A stretch of 64,000 nucleotides of DNA, from NCBI GenBank assembly GCA_003993805.1, contig RSEF01000020.1, forward strand, positions 11,181,965 to 11,245,964, written 5' to 3'. A program made the translations under genes and the position numbers. How positions within the stretch are numbered: position 1 is the first letter of the stretch; every line of letters begins with the position of its first letter. The notes below the pieces were generated by a model. The model saw only the letters and a program-made list of their open reading frames with translations, was not told where the DNA came from and ran no database searches. The DNA is from Himantopus leucocephalus (lineage: Eukaryota > Chordata > Aves > Charadriiformes > Recurvirostridae). Shown piece after piece: positions 22,502-34,500 of this stretch.

Positions 22502-25500
22502 GTAAGTGGGGCGGGCGGGGGGCGCCGGGGCGGCTCGCCCGGAGCTGCCGCCGCCCTCGCCGTAGCCCTCCGAAACCAACCCCCCGGTGTCTCTCTTCTG
22601 TTTTTGTTTGTAGGGATCCCTTTGTATTTTGTGGATTTGCAGGATGACTTAGATGATTGTGAGTAACTGGTTTTTATTTTTCTGCTCCCTTCTTAGGCCC
22701 TCCCCGCTCTCCCGCCCCAGGTCCTCCTGCCGCTCTCCTTCCCTCTCTGCGTCTTCGTGCAGCTCAGGGCGGAGGGAGGATCTGGAGGCCGCCTGTGCTG
22801 GCGGGCGAAGGCTTGCAGGGCGCCGGGGCTGGCGAGTTCGGAGCGTGTGCGTGTGTCCGCGGGAGCGCGGCGCTGACAGGGCAGGCGGGCTCGGTCCCTC
22901 CCGCCGCGGCGGGCCCCGGCGCTTCGCGACCCGCCGGAGGGAGGACGGGCCGCCCCTCGAAGCGGGCTTTGGCGGGGCAGCCGCCGCCCCGCCGGCGAAG
23001 GAGGAGGACCCGCGGGCGCGGGGCAGGCCCGGGGCGGCGGCTGGAGACCGGCCTCCCCGGAGACCCGCCCGGGCCGCTTCGGGTGGCGGCGGGGCCGCGT
23101 GGTTCGGTGCCGGCAGCACCGCCAGCGGTGGGCCCCCGCCGTGCGGCTCCGGGAGAGGACAGCGGGTCGGGCCAGGGCCGAGCCCCGCGGTGGGAAGGAG
23201 CCCGGGGCGGCCGGGGGTGTCCTGGCGGGCGCCGGCCCAGGGGGTGAGGGCGGGACGCGGCTGCGGGGAGAGCAGAAGCGCCGCTCGCGGAGCCCGCGGC
23301 CGCGGGGGAGCGGCGGGTCCGGCGGCGGCGGCAGCGCCCGGCGGCGGCCCGGAGCGTTAGAGCCGAAGGCGGCCCCGAGAGCGGGGCGAGAGGGGCGGCA
23401 GCGGGGGGGCACCTGTGACCGCGCCTGCATCGCTCTAGAGCGCGGCCGGGGGCGGGTCGGTGCTGCTTTGGATGCTGCGTTGACTTTTCTACTAAAAAGC
23501 CCGAAAACTGAATTTGTGGCTTGCGAGACGCTCTATTTGTTTAACACAAACCCGTTGTTGTTTAATAGCACTTGAAAACGTGTAACAGATGGATTCCTCC
23601 CCCCCCGCCCCAGTCTAGCATAAATAAGCTAATTTCGGAAGAAGGTGGTCTTGAGGAACACCGTGGGAGATGTTAGAATACAAGTGAGATCTGAAGTATT
23701 CCACTGGAAAGATGTGCAGGGCCATCGCCTCTGCGGGCGGGAGGTCGTTCTGTGGGATTGTTAGTTGCTGCTCTTAGGTGGTGTTGCTCTCAGTCTTTGA
23801 GGTTTCTGCATTTCACTAGTAGGAAGTACAAAAAAAAAAAAGTGTGTCGGTTGTATTTTGATTAAGTTTTGAAACGAAAAGTTTGGGATCTTTGATGTAA
23901 GTGATGTATAATTGGTGAGATTAATTGCATATGTAAGAGTTCTTGGTTTGTTTGTTTTATGTTTGTGTTTTTGTGTATTGTAAAATATCTTTAATGATTC
24001 TCTTATACAAACAGATTGTAACTGTGAGTTTTAAAGAATGAATGTGAAACTAATTAAAAAGTATTCTCCTTCCTTAGTAGTTATCTATTTGAAAAGCTAG
24101 AAATCTAAAAAAACGTAGTAAGTGTGGAGAGTAGTACTTGAAATACATGTAGTTAGTATATAAGGATTTAAATTTTTGAGAACACTGCAAGAAGTTGCTT
24201 AAAAAGAGGTACTAAAGGTTATCACATGCTGAAGTAAATGTAAGAAGTCTGTAAGAAGTCATCATCTTAGATGACAAAAAACATGTATGTGTTGAACAGG
24301 ATTTAAGTCAGAAAAAATTAACTGGCATATTTCAATGTGCTTATGCTGTTGTAAAGACTGTTTTGCAGTGAGTTCCTCTAGCAGAAGAGCTGCAACAGTC
24401 ATTGCTGTAGTACCTTATTTAAGAGTTGGAAATACCTTTCTCTCTCTGCCTGAATTTTAAAAAAGGAACCCCCAAAAACCGCAAACAAAACCCTTGACAG
24501 TGTTAACGAATGCTTAGCTATTTGAAATGATTGGGTCTTTCTGAATTGCTCCCAGTTTGCTTTCCAATTTTCTCCTCTCTGTTTTAAGGAAAAAAAACCA
24601 AACCCAACTAGTGTCTTGTGTGAGTTCAGTTTGCTGAGTGTGTAAAGCGCAAGCAGCAGAAATAAATGCAAACTTCCTCTAGCATTCTGTTGTGGGTCCT
24701 GGCCCTGAACCGGGATGACCATCACCGGGATTTAGGTGTGCATTCTCTGTTAGTGTTCAGTCTCTGGCTGTTCTGTTGAGGCTGTAATGGATTTGTCTGG
24801 TAGGGCAATTAAGAAGTTTGATGCTTGTAGGCAAAACTTTAGTTTGAGTCATGAGGTTAATAAAAATGTTCAGATAAAGAAAGCTTTGCCATAAGCGATA
24901 GCTAATAAGCTTTTTATATGGGTCACTTAAAATTTGTGTAAAAGAAATTATCAGTTTCAGGATGAGCATGTGAATAAAGGGGTGTGCATTTTAGAGCATT
25001 ATTGAAATCTTATTTTACGATATATAAGTATTCCTTGATTAAGTTCATTAATTTCACAATGCAGTTAGAATTACAGCATCGAAAGCTGTCTTCTATTTGT
25101 GTTAAGCCAAGTTCAGATGTCCCATCTAGACTGAGACATCGTTGTGGTAATCCAGTGAGTAGTCTAGCAAAGAGTTCATGGTGCATTTTAGGAAAATCTC
25201 AGTGAAATAAATCACTGAAACTGGATTTTTACTTTCTTAACTAAATTGGTGAAAGTGTTATGCACATTGGAGATCAATTCCATTGAAACAAATGGGCAGA
25301 CTGGGGAATTCCTTTGAATATGCGGAAAAGCTGTAGTAAAATCTACCTAAATTCATGAAGTACAATTTGAAACTTGTATTTTGTAAGGCAAGGTATTGCA
25401 TCATCTGGAAAAATAATTATTCTAATCATGCATTTTACAATAAAGAAAATGTATTTTAAAAATTGTTTTTCCTTCTAAAAACAGCGGGAGAGAAAATTAC

Positions 25501-28500
25501 CTCCTTGAGCTTGTGGAATCATTGCACTCTGCACTAGTATTTGCTGTTTTGTGTTGGCAAAGTGGATAGTGACACCAGATAACGATGCTGAATTGCACAG
25601 TTAAATTCTGTGACACTGTGGTGTTTCTTAGAGGCTCTAAGCAGCTTTTGAGCCTAGGCCAAACTAAGGCATGGTGAACTCAAGTTCAACTGTGGATGCT
25701 CTCACATTTATTCCTGTTTATAGGTGGACAGAGTTCAAGCTTGCTTCTTTGATATCATTAGAGGGAAAAATACTGAATGTTTGATTCGCCTGTGAAAGAA
25801 CATTAGATAAGTCAAGAAATACTAGTTCGTTATTTTTCTGTAATTTACATTTTAGTACTCTGGTGTATTCTGAAACTTGTAAGTACCTATGGCTTCTTAT
25901 TGTACGGAAAAAGAAAATTAACTTCTTGAGAGAAGACAAAATGGATTCTGCCATGACTATCCCTTATTTATATGTACTCAGTATGAAAAAATACCTGAAA
26001 AAATCTCAGGTATTTAACTCTCTTGATACTGAGCATGAGTAGTTTGCTCTGTTTTCCCTCTGGTCCTAGAAGCACTGGTGTGTGCTTAGCTAATTTAAAT
26101 GAATAATAGAATTACTTCAAGTAGTAAAATCAAACATTTTCATCGTGTATACAAAATTAGTCCCAGGTGTAGTATTGTAGTCAAACTTAGAATTGAGATT
26201 TACTTAATTGTCACTTGAATTGGTAGGAATTCTGAAATATTTGAAGTGAACTGATGAGAGCCTTAATTTTTGAACTGTTCCTTGATTAAAGAACAAGTGG
26301 ACACTAGATAAAGTTAATGACAGGTATATTGATTTTTATTTTTTTAAACCCTAATAAATCTTTCTTTGTGTAACAGGTGGCTAGCCTCAAAAATTAGCTA
26401 CTGAAGGTGTGTCCAATCTGTGTGGATTTTAAAATGCATACACATTATAATTGCATAGATATAAGGATGGTCAGAGTTGGGTTTGGATATGCAGAGTTTG
26501 TTGCAGCCTCAGAAAAGAAATCCGCACTCCTGCATACGCTATATGACCTCCTGTGAGCTTTCAGTGATGCAGTATCTTTCTTTTGAAGCAGCAAATACTG
26601 GATGCTACCTCTTCAGATACTATGCTTGGTGAGAAGGCTAGCCCTAGAGCATGGGGACAGGTCAGTCCCAGACAGACCTGTGCAGTGTACATTATATACG
26701 CTTGTGCAGATGGATGTTTTGAACCTGACAGAACCCAAAAAAATACATAAAGAGCAGCCACTAGAAATAATAATGACCAGTTGAATGGAGATAAAGGTGC
26801 CGGTACAATACGTAGTCATTATAAAAAGCTGTGAATAATTACCATATGTTTGTGATGATATAGCTGTAGCTTCACTTGTAGTATCTGTGTATACATCTGG
26901 AAAGTGAACATTTAGTCTAATCCCACAGCTTTCTTCTGTTTGAATCCTGTTGAACTTGTTGGTCAGAGCATATTGTCTGCAAGAATTGAATAATTCAGAA
27001 TTGCTCTAGTCTTTTAATTTAACGGGGTTCCTTGGAGACTGTGCTTTCTTAAACCAGTCTGCTTTTTATTTTTTTCCCCTGAAGACCCAGGTATAACATT
27101 TTGCTCCAAGTATGTTCAGATGATTTCTTCTTTAAATGAGCTGTATTTCTGAGAATGTTTTGGCTCGTGTTAAATAGTTGGAAAGCAGAGTTTTATCTAT
27201 GAAATGGGAATTTTTCTGTAGGAAAAAAAAAGATGAGGTTTGGTACATCTCAGTAATAGGGATTCTTTTTTTTAATAGAAAAAGTTATTTTATAATTGGT
27301 ATTAATGTAGTTTAGAGCCAAAGTTCATTGTGCCAGATCTCAGATTAAGAGGTTATTTAGACGAGATTGTGTGTAATATAAAACCGGTAAAGTAAGAGTG
27401 AGGGTAGACCCAAAGTTTAATTATCCTGATTAAGGTACAGCCACTTCAATCCTGAAGAAATTGTTGTATCAGAGATCTTAAATTGTGTGTATATGTAATT
27501 CTAACCCACTAGCAGTTTCAGAGTGCATTATGAAATAACACAGACTTTCCCTTAAGATGTGCAGAAGCTTTGTACTGATTGGGATGGCATATTGGGAAGC
27601 ACTGTAATTTTTGTTTTTTATTAAACCAGAATGCTGAAGATAGGGTTATGTAGTACTTAATCTTTAAAGTGTGTTGGTGGGAGAAGGTATTCTTGTTCTT
27701 CCCATTTTACAAACAGGGGAAACTGGTGCTATAAATGAAACTAGTCCAGGTTTGCTTTGTTATTTAACCAGAACTCTGCCATTTTTTAATATGGAGCCAT
27801 CATGTCAGTTCTACTGCCTGAAAACAGGAGGTCTCTGCCTGTATGGTAAACATAACCTAGAGTGCCTAGACTGTAGTCTCATAGGCACAGTTTCAGACAG
27901 CCTGTTTGGCTCGTCATTGTGCTTTCAAGATATTACCAGTTTTGTGCTTTCTTTGCTGATTTGAAAACCTAATACTGTGTCCTGCCAAGTCAGAAACTGG
28001 CTTGTTGTCTTCAGTGGTTGTCACTCTCAGCCCATATGCTGGTTTGAGAGACTACCACTTGCATATGAGAAGGAGTTTTGGCTCAGTTTGCATGTACATC
28101 AATGTGATCGCAGTTGCTGTATTACTTATGTGAACGAAGCCTGCATAATTCTAGGAGTGCCTGGTTGGGAAAGTTGTCACTGCAGAGCAGGAATGTTTAC
28201 TAGCTACTCTAGTGCATCTCTTTCTGTAGATATGGTTGCTGTATGTGTTCCTATATCCATTGCTGAAACAAGAGAATTTGTTGCAGGCAGGTTATTTCAC
28301 TGTCTCTGTTTTAAGGATGAAGGATTAAAAAAATTTGGCAGCAAAGTTATCCTGTTCCCTCTCCTCTTCACAGTCTTACTTTTTACCTGTAATCAAGTGC
28401 GTGTTACTGGATTAGGTGACTGTAATACTTGGTGGGGAAATTTTTAACGGTTGGTATGCTAATATTTGGTTAAAAGTCTCAAGCTGCAAGTACAGAAGAA

Positions 28501-31500
28501 GATTTAGAAAAGAGTAGGTTTGCATGGGAAAGTCTGTAGTCGATAGGTCTGCAGCAGAAAACTCCCAGTATGTTCACAAGTTAGGTTACGTTGAAGTTTT
28601 TCCCAAAGCTACCAGTCTGATTTAGACGTAGGGGACCCAGTGACTACACTGAGAAAAATATACCTTGCTAACTTTGAAACGGACCCAAGAATTTGCGGTT
28701 TTAAAGCAATACAATTTGGGATTTTGTCTGTTAAAAATTCAGTTTCTTTTAGTGGGACTTATTTTCCTCTTGAATGTGTCTTGTCAGTTTGTGGCATGCA
28801 ATTTTATCAGCTGAGCCCTCTTAACTCACAGTGCATGTGATTAGCTGACTCCAATTGCAAAGTAAAATGTGTTAAAAGGCAAGAATTGTATGACAGTTGA
28901 AATGAATTGTGTTCCAAAGCTAGAATTTACAGGTCTACATGCAAGTGTTGCTCTTGACTTCATTAGGTACCACTTAAGATTTTAACTTTTTTGTTTGTTT
29001 GGGTTACTCTTCTTGTCTTTCAAGTTGGGTTTGAAGATTATGGACCAGACTGTGATAGCATGAGGATAACGGCATTCTTGGATATTCCTGGGCAGGATAA
29101 CTTAACTCCACTGGCTCGTCTAGAAAAATATGCCTTCAGTGATAACATATTTAACAGGTAAAGGCACAACAGTTAAGCTTGATGATAACTGAATCTGATA
29201 GCATTTTGGATGTTAAGGTGTCACTACTTTTATTATTACTGTCCTAAGCGAATGCCTAATACTATTTCCCTTTGAATAACTTTTATGTAACATTTCCATA
29301 AAAAGAGGTTTTCATTCGTGGTCATCTGAATAAGTTTTTCAACTCCATCTTTGTTTTTTTGGGACGTGGAGAAACTGTGTAACTGGTGTGTCTGAATGCT
29401 CACAGAAGAGCTCAGTCTTTTTTTAAGGTGCCCATTTACATTTGCATCCCATCTACATGTATTGGTGGGATATTAAGGCAATTAATACGTTTTTCACTCC
29501 ACAGGCAGATTATTGCCAGAGGTCTTTTGGATGTCTTTCGAGATTTCAGTAATAATGAAGAAGACTTCCTGACTGTAATGGAAATAGTGGTCAGGCTCTC
29601 TGAAGATGCAGGTTTGAAAGTTGTTCTTTCTGGTTTTGTTTTCAGGTTTTTTTATTTTTTGTAGCTTATTTTACATGAGCTGCAATATAGAAGGCAATAA
29701 CTTTCAACTTTGAGAAGGCAATGAGTGAACTAAAGAAACTAAATCATCTAACAGCAGTATTTGTCCATGAAAATAAGATTTCTTTTTTTTTTTTCCTTTG
29801 TATTTGAAGTATTTTCTATGGTACATGTATAAATGAAAGGCCCTTACTTGCATAGGGCACAAAGTAATATTTTTTTCAAGGAATTCATTACATCTGAACC
29901 TGTGATGCACAGAACAGTTGTGCACTTTAATACTTCATATGCATACATTCATGGCAGTTGGGTTTTCTAGCTAGTGCTCTTATCTTATCTGGTATGGGAA
30001 CTGATCCCAAATCTCTGGGGTGTGATGGTGTAGATAAGGCTGTTCTATTTTATTCAGCTTTCCTCTAAGAACAGGCAATCTCAGTGGTGATGTTTCTTGT
30101 TTTGAGTATTTTCATTTTCCTCTGTTGTGAAAACACCAAACAAAAAAAAAGCTACTTTTTTCTTAAGGTACTTAATCTTGACTTTGTATTTACTGATGTA
30201 ATTTTGACTTTCTTTTTATTACTAGAACCAACTGTACGCACAGAGCTGATGGAACAAATACCTCCTATTGCCATTTTTCTGCAAGAAAGTCGACCAAACT
30301 TCCCAACAGCGTTTTTTGAGTACCTTATGCCCATAGTAGTGAGATACCTCACAGATGTTAACAATCAGGTAGGAAAAACAGACCACAGGTATTGAATTGT
30401 TGGAAAATTCTGTGTGGTTCAGTGAATTTAAGGCATGAGGAAGAGACAATAAGAAATTCCATGCTGATTGATACCTAGCTTGTGTGTAGTGCTTTGTCTT
30501 TGTTGGTTTCAGCACACTTTGCTAGGGAGGTCAGAATTTATTTTTTTTTTATACTTTCCTTAGCAGATAATGGGAAACTTACAGGATATTTGCCTAGCAG
30601 CATATTGACACCGTCTGTTACGGGAGTCATGACTTGCAAGTCCTGTCTTCTACTTCATCTTTTGGCTTCTCCTCAGAATTTGATGAAATGTCATCTAACG
30701 ATTATATTAAACTTTAGTATTACTAATTCCTTACGATGTTAAAACTGAGAGGGTTTTTTCTTTTTTGTTGTTTTTTTTTAAACTTGCACCTGTGTATTCA
30801 TTGAAAACAGCCTTTTGTGGCTCTCCTATCAGTAAATGTTGTTTTTACAGTGATGTACTTTATTTTGTTTGTATTAATAGGTTAGAAAGGCAGGTCAAGA
30901 AGCACTGCTTATACTGCTAGAACAAGATCTTATTGCGCAGAGTGACATTGAAAATAAGGTGTGTCCAATTCTGTTGGACCTCTCTGCCCCTGACAGCGAT
31001 GATGAGTACAAGGTGGAAGCTGTGAATGTAAGTGAATTCAGAAGAAATCTTATATTTTTTTTCTCTTCTAATAATTTTTGTTCTCTATCTTTGAGCAGTG
31101 CTACTGTAAAGCTCTTTTAGAATATAACAATTTTGTGTGAGATTTTCATGAGCATAAACGCCAGAAAATAAAAATTGTACTTGTATTCTTAGTGTCCAGA
31201 GAGCTTTACATTAATCATTGAACTTAAACTTTCTATACCATTACTATTTCAGTTTGTTTTATTTCTTCTCTGTTTGTTAGTCGCTCTGCTGTGAATTGAG
31301 AAACTGCTGTTGTGATACAGTTGAAGCTGAAGTGTGCTAAGCTGTTACGCCTTGAATCTATAGGTTTCTTAGTCATTTTTAGTGTTGAGCACCATTGAAA
31401 GAATGTGAATTCTCGAAGAATTTGAACCGGGTCAGGACTTGATGCACCATACTGAGAGGTTAAAAATGATCTTAACTAAATTCAAGAAGAAGAAAGCAGG

Positions 31501-34500
31501 GTTGTCCTGAGCAGTATTTATTAAAGCCTTTGGCTAAGTGTGGAGGTACTTTGGGTAAGCTTTCTCTAGGCCCTGTACCTTTTGTGTGATGAAGGAATCT
31601 GGACTTTTGTGTCAATAAAGTGCTGGAGGAATCTTTTTGAAATTGTGCTTCTTGAGAATTGAGCTATACAGCACAGTAATTGGGAGTGTTATCGTATGCT
31701 TAAAAATGTAAAGTATCAGGTCTTCAAACTCAGTGGAAATTATTTTCAAAAAATGGTGAGGGTCCTTTTTCTATAGGTGATTGATGTATTGAGTACATTT
31801 AACAAGAACTACCCACTCCATTTATAACAGTAATTTAGATGAGGTCCAGCAATAGTGCTGACATTAAATAAAATAAGCAATCAAACCTTTTGTGTTTATT
31901 CATCAACATACTTGATTTTTTTTTTTTTTTAGTTTAACACAACAAATCTTTAATTTTTATTCTGAATTTTTGAAAAGGTCATGTTTAAAGAGACCATCTT
32001 TACTTCAGGATGCTAAATGATCGTCAGAATGGTAGCCACATAACTTTCAAATGCGGTTGGTTCTTGGCAGCTTTGTTTTAATTCCTGTTAAGATCATTGT
32101 GTTTCCCAACAGTTTCTTTACATTTGCTCTAGAAGGTTTCACAGTACTGTTGTGAAAGTATGAATGATGACCTGATCTTAATTCTTAAGCATTCTGAAAA
32201 AAACATTCCCTGTTCACTTTCAAGAAATCGGTTGACTCCACAAAAAAGTACTGGTGTGTAATTACATTTCAGCCTGGATATCTGACACTTGAGCTGTAAA
32301 ATAGTTTCACCCTCTAGATTTTCCTCTTCCTTGTTTGGGAGTTGGGTATTGCTTAGGCAGTTTTCCAGGGTGACATATGAGCACTAGATGCTTTTTAGGA
32401 GTTTGAAAATTTGTAAGAAAGTCCTTGAATGGTGTCTTCCTTTGTTCTTATTAGCATTCTATTACAAAAGCAAATGTTTCTAGGAATAAAGCTTGTTTTT
32501 GTGGAGGTAGAAAGCTGCAATAATTTTTGAAAAATAAAAATAGATGAGTACTGTTAATCTGGCAACACTTGTGTAAGCATTAAACTCCTGGTGCTGCAGG
32601 CAGAACAGCTGAGTAGGAAGGTGCGTGGGAGCCCCTTCTTTTTTACTGTTGCAAATACAAGAATTAAGTTATCCCAGAAAGCGGGAGCTGAAAGGAAATA
32701 TAAAATCCAAAGCACCTGATTTTTCACAGCATAAACATGGTTTGTAATGGTAGTTGAAATTGATGTTTCCTGAGAGAAAGCTAAATTAATGAGTATGTTA
32801 ATAACTTTAATTATGCTGCGATGTTAATTCCTAACATTTCTGAGAATGATTTCTGTGAAATGTGCATTAGCTCACACATACAACTAGTTTGTCTTACATG
32901 CCCTTTTCTCTCCTGTTGTATGGCCAACTTTCATTTTTATGTCATTGTCTGAGCCTATAAAGACCTTGGACTGTGCTTGTTTTTTAAGTATCTGAACAGT
33001 CCTGTTAAAGCCAAGGGGCTTACTTGCATGCTTTAGCTGGAGATATTTTTAATATGCTTAAAGATTGTGATTTTTGTATGCTGGTGAGTACAATGGAACT
33101 TCTGTCTTCTCCATATGAAATACCAGTGTATGCCACGTTGTAAAACACCTTGAAAATGCCTTTATTAATAAAAGTGTATTTAACCAGATAAAAAAAGAAA
33201 ATGAATTACATGCAGAAATCTTATGTTCAGGTACAGTGGCATAGAATGATTTTAAATAAAAACTATAGTTGTGCTTCACATAAAAAGGGTGTATGAAAAT
33301 ACGAATAATGTGTAGCAGTTAAATCTATTTGATGATAGTTGCTGTCTTGCTCTCAGAGGTAATTTTCAGTAGGAATATTTGGCTGTGCTTACAAGCTTTA
33401 TAATTTTCTTTTCCTTATACATATCCCCTTCTTAATTTTTAGATAATCTGCAAAATGGCTTCTATGTTGAGCAGAACAACGGTTGAGCACATGCTACTTC
33501 CTCGTTTCTGTGAACTGTGCAGTGATGGGAAATTGTTTCAAGTCCGAAAGGTTGGTGTGTTTTCAACCCTAAACCACTTAAAAATGAATGTATTTGTTGC
33601 TGTTCAAATGTCTTCCTGAATAATTTAGTCATAACTTTAGCTGATGAACTTTGAAAGAATCTGGAAGAGCAGTTGTAATTTATTGACATGGTTATAGTTT
33701 CTGTAGTTCAGCAAAGAAATGGTTAATAGTCCTTGGTGAATAGCTTTGCTGTAGCAGTTCAACTGATCTTGCGCATCTAATAGTTTTGCACAACCTTATT
33801 TTTAAGCCACCATGCTTGGTTATAGGATGCAAACAATTTACTTGATCTCTGCTATTTTATTGCAAAACCAGAAATTCAAAAGTAATACATATTGGAGACA
33901 TCCTTCCTTAAAAAAAAAAAAAAAAGTCTGGTATTAACTGAAAGGAGAAATCCTAAAAGTATAAGACTGGTTTTAATTCGTGGCGGAGTACAAAAGGAAA
34001 CTTGTGGCGTAAGAAGTCTTAAAATATTTGAGTAGACTTAGGGGTCATGCAGAGCTTCACCTTGGTCCTTAACATAAGCTGCATTTGTTGGAATTTGAGC
34101 TGCATTGTAACCTTCTAAATAAGCATATTGAATGAATAAATCTTATATTAACACAGTCTTGTCTTAATTGATTTCAAATTTTGGCAACATCTTTTTCCAA
34201 CATGAGGGAATGTTTCTTTTGCCTTAATCATAGCATGTGTAACGTACTGTAAATGGCACTAACTTGAGACCTTGATTAAACTTTGCTTCAGCAAAGTACT
34301 TAAGCCAGTCTCAGCCATAGCAAAGATAGTTCTGTCAGTACACCTAAGTCCTGACCCTGGTATCATATTTTAGTCTGCTTTGGTTTTGACAGCTGCTGTT
34401 CAAAGTAATTTAAACTTTCAAGTAGGCTTATTGTCCCTTTCAGTGATTACTGAAGTAGATGATGCTTTTCACGCGGAAACCTTTATTACTATTCATTTCA

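Larger units (their letters stand above)
21420..23480. promoter_or_regulatory. CpG island and divergent RAB22A / PPP4R1L promoter
   Basis: A GC- and CpG-dense block about 2 kb long stands out from AT-rich flanks and spans the first exons of both genes. Their ATGs at 22096 (minus) and 22495 (plus) are 399 bp apart. No TATA box is evident. Visible motifs between the ATGs: CAAGATGGC elements in both orientations (22260-22268 and 22491-22499), an ETS-type CAGGAAGT (22424-22431) and GTCACCTGAC (22283-22292). Edges are estimated by eye. Confidence 0.9.

Noticed and set aside
22481..22666. ATG at 22481 as the true PPP4R1L start
   Set aside because: After splicing to exon 2 it meets a stop at once, while ATG 22495 stays open for 957 codons in a better context.
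22653..23430. Long open frames on both strands in the CpG island (up to 245 codons)
   Set aside because: High GC removes stop codons, frames overlap on all strands, proteins are Arg/Pro/Gly/Ala-rich without domains, and the region is PPP4R1L intron 2.
27977..28447. 156-codon open frame in PPP4R1L intron 2
   Set aside because: No recognised domain, no ATG at its start, no splice sites linking it to flanking exons.
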